Of a stretch of 64,000 nt of DNA, positions 61,349 through 64,000 are shown piece by piece; positions within the stretch are counted from its first letter, which is position 1, and each line of letters opens with the position of its first letter. Position numbers and translations under genes: made by a program. Under the pieces are notes generated by a model. It was not told where the DNA came from. It did not search any database and saw nothing but the letters and a program-made list of their open reading frames with translations. The DNA is from Alkalicoccobacillus murimartini (GTDB lineage Bacteria > Bacillota > Bacilli > Bacillales > Bacillaceae_D). The stretch spans positions 19,163 through 83,162 of the forward strand of contig NZ_JAUSUA010000009.1 of the NCBI RefSeq assembly GCF_030813245.1. The letters are read 5' to 3'.

Positions 61349-61829
61349 GGTGTTTATTTCACTTGGTTCAAATATGGAGAACCGATATGCATTTATTCAA
61401 GAGGCGATTGAACGGCTGCGTGCTGTAAAAGAGATCGACGTGACTGATATCTCATCCGTTTATGAGACTGATCCGGTAGGTTATGTTGATCAACCTTCCT
61501 TTTTGAATCTTGTGGTTTGTATCCAGACAAAGCTTGAGCCTCTAGAACTTCTCTCGGAAACGCAGCATATTGAGAATCATTTGGGCAGAAAGCGTGACAT
61601 TAAGTGGGGACCAAGAACAATAGATCTTGACATTCTCCTTTACGATCAAGAAAATATGAAGGTAGAGAGGTTAGAGATCCCTCACCCGAGAATGTGGCAG
61701 AGAGCCTTTGTCATTGTGCCTCTTATGGAGGTTGCGCCAGATCTATTTATACATTCATTGGACTTATCTATTAAGGATGTCCATAAGCAATTAAAGGATA
61801 AAGAGGGTGTAAGTGAGTGGAAACCTTAA
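61341..61829 (+). CDS. folK: 2-amino-4-hydroxy-6-hydroxymethyldihydropteridine diphosphokinase
   Basis: Pyrophosphokinase of 162 residues making the FolP substrate. Motifs: FISLGSNMENRYAFIQEAI, YETDPVGYVDQPSFLNLV, and the signature KWGPRTIDLDILLY near 92 with metal-binding aspartates, then IPHPRMWQRAFV. Start overlaps folB, end overlaps yazB by 13 bases. Confidence 0.96.
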   Translation: MAKVFISLGSNMENRYAFIQEAIERLRAVKEIDVTDISSVYETDPVGYVDQPSFLNLVVCIQTKLEPLELLSETQHIENHLGRKRDIKWGPRTIDLDILLYDQENMKVERLEIPHPRMWQRAFVIVPLMEVAPDLFIHSLDLSIKDVHKQLKDKEGVSEWKP

Positions 61830-62017
61830 ACTGGGGCAGGCGTATTCGTGCATATCGCAAACTAAAAGGATACACACAGGAAAGCTTTGCAAAAGCAATT
61901 GGTGTATCTGTTTCGGTTCTTGGCGAGATTGAACGTGATACAAGGTGTCCAGATGAACAGTTGGTCAGTCACATCGCATCTTTCTTAAATATATCAATTG
62001 AGGAATTGCGTCCGTAA
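61817..62017 (+). CDS. yazB: YazB-like Xre-family DNA-binding protein
   Basis: Small helix-turn-helix protein of 66 residues. Residues about 10-64 are an Xre/Cro-type HTH (IRAYRKLKGYTQESFAKAIGVSVSVLGEIER). Start is GTG inside the 3' end of folK, preceded by AGAGGGTG. Order folK-yazB is conserved in Bacillus; function is unknown. The next gene in B. subtilis, dusB (yacF), is missing, and lysS follows. Confidence 0.9.
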   Translation: METLNWGRRIRAYRKLKGYTQESFAKAIGVSVSVLGEIERDTRCPDEQLVSHIASFLNISIEELRP

Positions 62018-62077
62018 GTAAAAATTAATGTTGTTGAGATGATTGAGGTTGCGAAAAAGGGTACAGGCTAGTAGTAA

Positions 62078-63607
<1,530 letters not shown>

Positions 63608-63626
63608 GGATAAATCAATGGATGGC

Positions 63627-63672
63627 AAGTTCCCTCAGGGGGTGCAAACCCCCTGAGGGAACTTGTATATTT
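63627..63672 (+). terminator. Strong terminator after lysS
   Basis: Seventeen-base perfect stem AAGTTCCCTCAGGGGGT/ACCCCCTGAGGGAACTT (63627-63643 with 63648-63664), then GTATATTTT. Confidence 0.92.
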
Positions 63673-63712
63673 TAAACTTCTCAATATTTTTACGTTTATT
63701 TTCAAAAAGGTG

Positions 63713-63741
63713 TTGCATTCATTACGTCAGGATGGTATATT
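63713..63741 (+). promoter_or_regulatory. rrn promoter P1
   Basis: TTGCAT (63713-63718), 17-bp spacer, TATATT (63736-63741), the first of a tandem pair typical of Bacillus rRNA operons. Confidence 0.75.
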
Positions 63742-63784
63742 ATTTCTTGTCGCCAAGAACGAAACGGCTTAAGAAAAATAATTA

Positions 63785-63813
63785 TTGACAAGTTGAAAAT
63801 GATTTGTTAGTAT
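63785..63813 (+). promoter_or_regulatory. rrn promoter P2
   Basis: Perfect TTGACA (63785-63790), 17-bp spacer, TAGTAT (63808-63813). Confidence 0.85.
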
Positions 63814-63841
63814 AGAAAAGTCGCAGTCAACAGTGATAAAC

Positions 63842-63858
63842 AAGTTCTTTGAAAACTG
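63842..63858 (+). other. boxA-like antitermination element of the rRNA leader
   Basis: GTTCTTTGAAAACTG in the rRNA leader, the motif found in the same place in Bacillus rRNA operons where Nus factors prevent premature termination. The leader then holds short inverted segments (AGTTGATG/CATCAACG) probably involved in precursor processing. Confidence 0.55.
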
Positions 63859-63985
63859 AACAAAAGCCAAGCGTACGAAGAGATACACGGTATCTCATAG
63901 TAACAAAAAAAGTCGCAGTTCATTCTGTGCAATTGGAAAGTTGATGGAGACATCAACGCCAGCAGTTGAGCAATCAACTCACCAC

Positions 63986-64000
63986 TTTTATGGAGAGTTT
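63986..64000 (+). rRNA. 16S rRNA, 5' end only (partial)
   Basis: The last 15 bases, ending TGGAGAGTTT, match the start of Bacillus 16S rRNA (which continues GATCCTGGCTC). Position after lysS and after tandem rrn promoters confirms it. The exact mature 5' base is uncertain by one or two. Confidence 0.85.

Overview
The window reads as chromosome from a spore-forming member of the Bacillaceae. From tatD (5.7 kb) to the first bases of a 16S rRNA gene (right edge) it follows the origin-proximal gene order of Bacillus subtilis: tatD, yabE, rnmV, rsmA, yabG, veg, sspF, ispE, purR, yabJ, spoVG, glmU, prs, ctc, pth, fin, mfd, spoVT, a spoVB-like flippase, yabN, yabO // yabP, yabQ, divIC, yabR, tRNA-Met, spoIIE, yabS, yabT, tilS, hprT, ftsH, coaX, hslO, cysK, pabB, pabA, pabC, folP, folB, folK, yazB, lysS, rrn. 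Moderate GC, many acidic proteins and an ectoine/hydroxyectoine-type uptake operon suggest a salt-tolerant or alkaliphilic lineage; this is inference, and I cannot name the species.

Layout. 1-5.5 kb is accessory: a TetR regulator leading a dppBC-type permease operon that runs off the left edge, an aldo/keto reductase, a Fur-box-preceded iron-siderophore binding lipoprotein that appears to start at ATT, and an acyl-CoA dehydrogenase-like flavoprotein. 5.7-27.9 kb is the conserved block for rRNA maturation, cell-wall precursors, PRPP and ribosome upkeep, transcription-coupled repair and sporulation; a MurG-like gene is inserted on the minus strand between spoVT and the flippase. 27.9-43.4 kb is a roughly 15 kb accessory segment splitting yabO from yabP: small hydrolases, an Lrp regulator, PepF, two MFS transporters, a Fur-box-preceded ferredoxin/flavodoxin reductase, a DUF1540 microprotein, ehuBCDA, an L,D-transpeptidase and an alpha/beta hydrolase. 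43.5-63.6 kb returns to the conserved block: spore-coat and division genes, the spoIIE region, tilS-hprT-ftsH, and the pab/folate operon, ending at lysS and the tandem promoters of a ribosomal RNA operon.

How it fits together. Many promoters match the family's known sporulation and stress logic: SigH for spoVG, SigG-like for sspF and spoVT, forespore-type for fin, a SigB-like site for ctc, and a Spo0A-type promoter with a 22-bp spacer and two 0A boxes one helical turn apart for spoIIE. Compared with the B. subtilis order, yacD (hslO-cysK), dusB (yazB-lysS) and the tRNA-Glu beside tRNA-Met are missing here.

The least explained signals are a degenerate array with 20-nt period between tatD and yabE, the ATT start, a perfect 40-bp palindrome after tRNA-Met, dyads at spoVT and ftsH, a 30-codon gene after sspF, and a possible intergenic element near 36.8 kb. 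I found no CRISPR array, prophage or intact insertion sequence.
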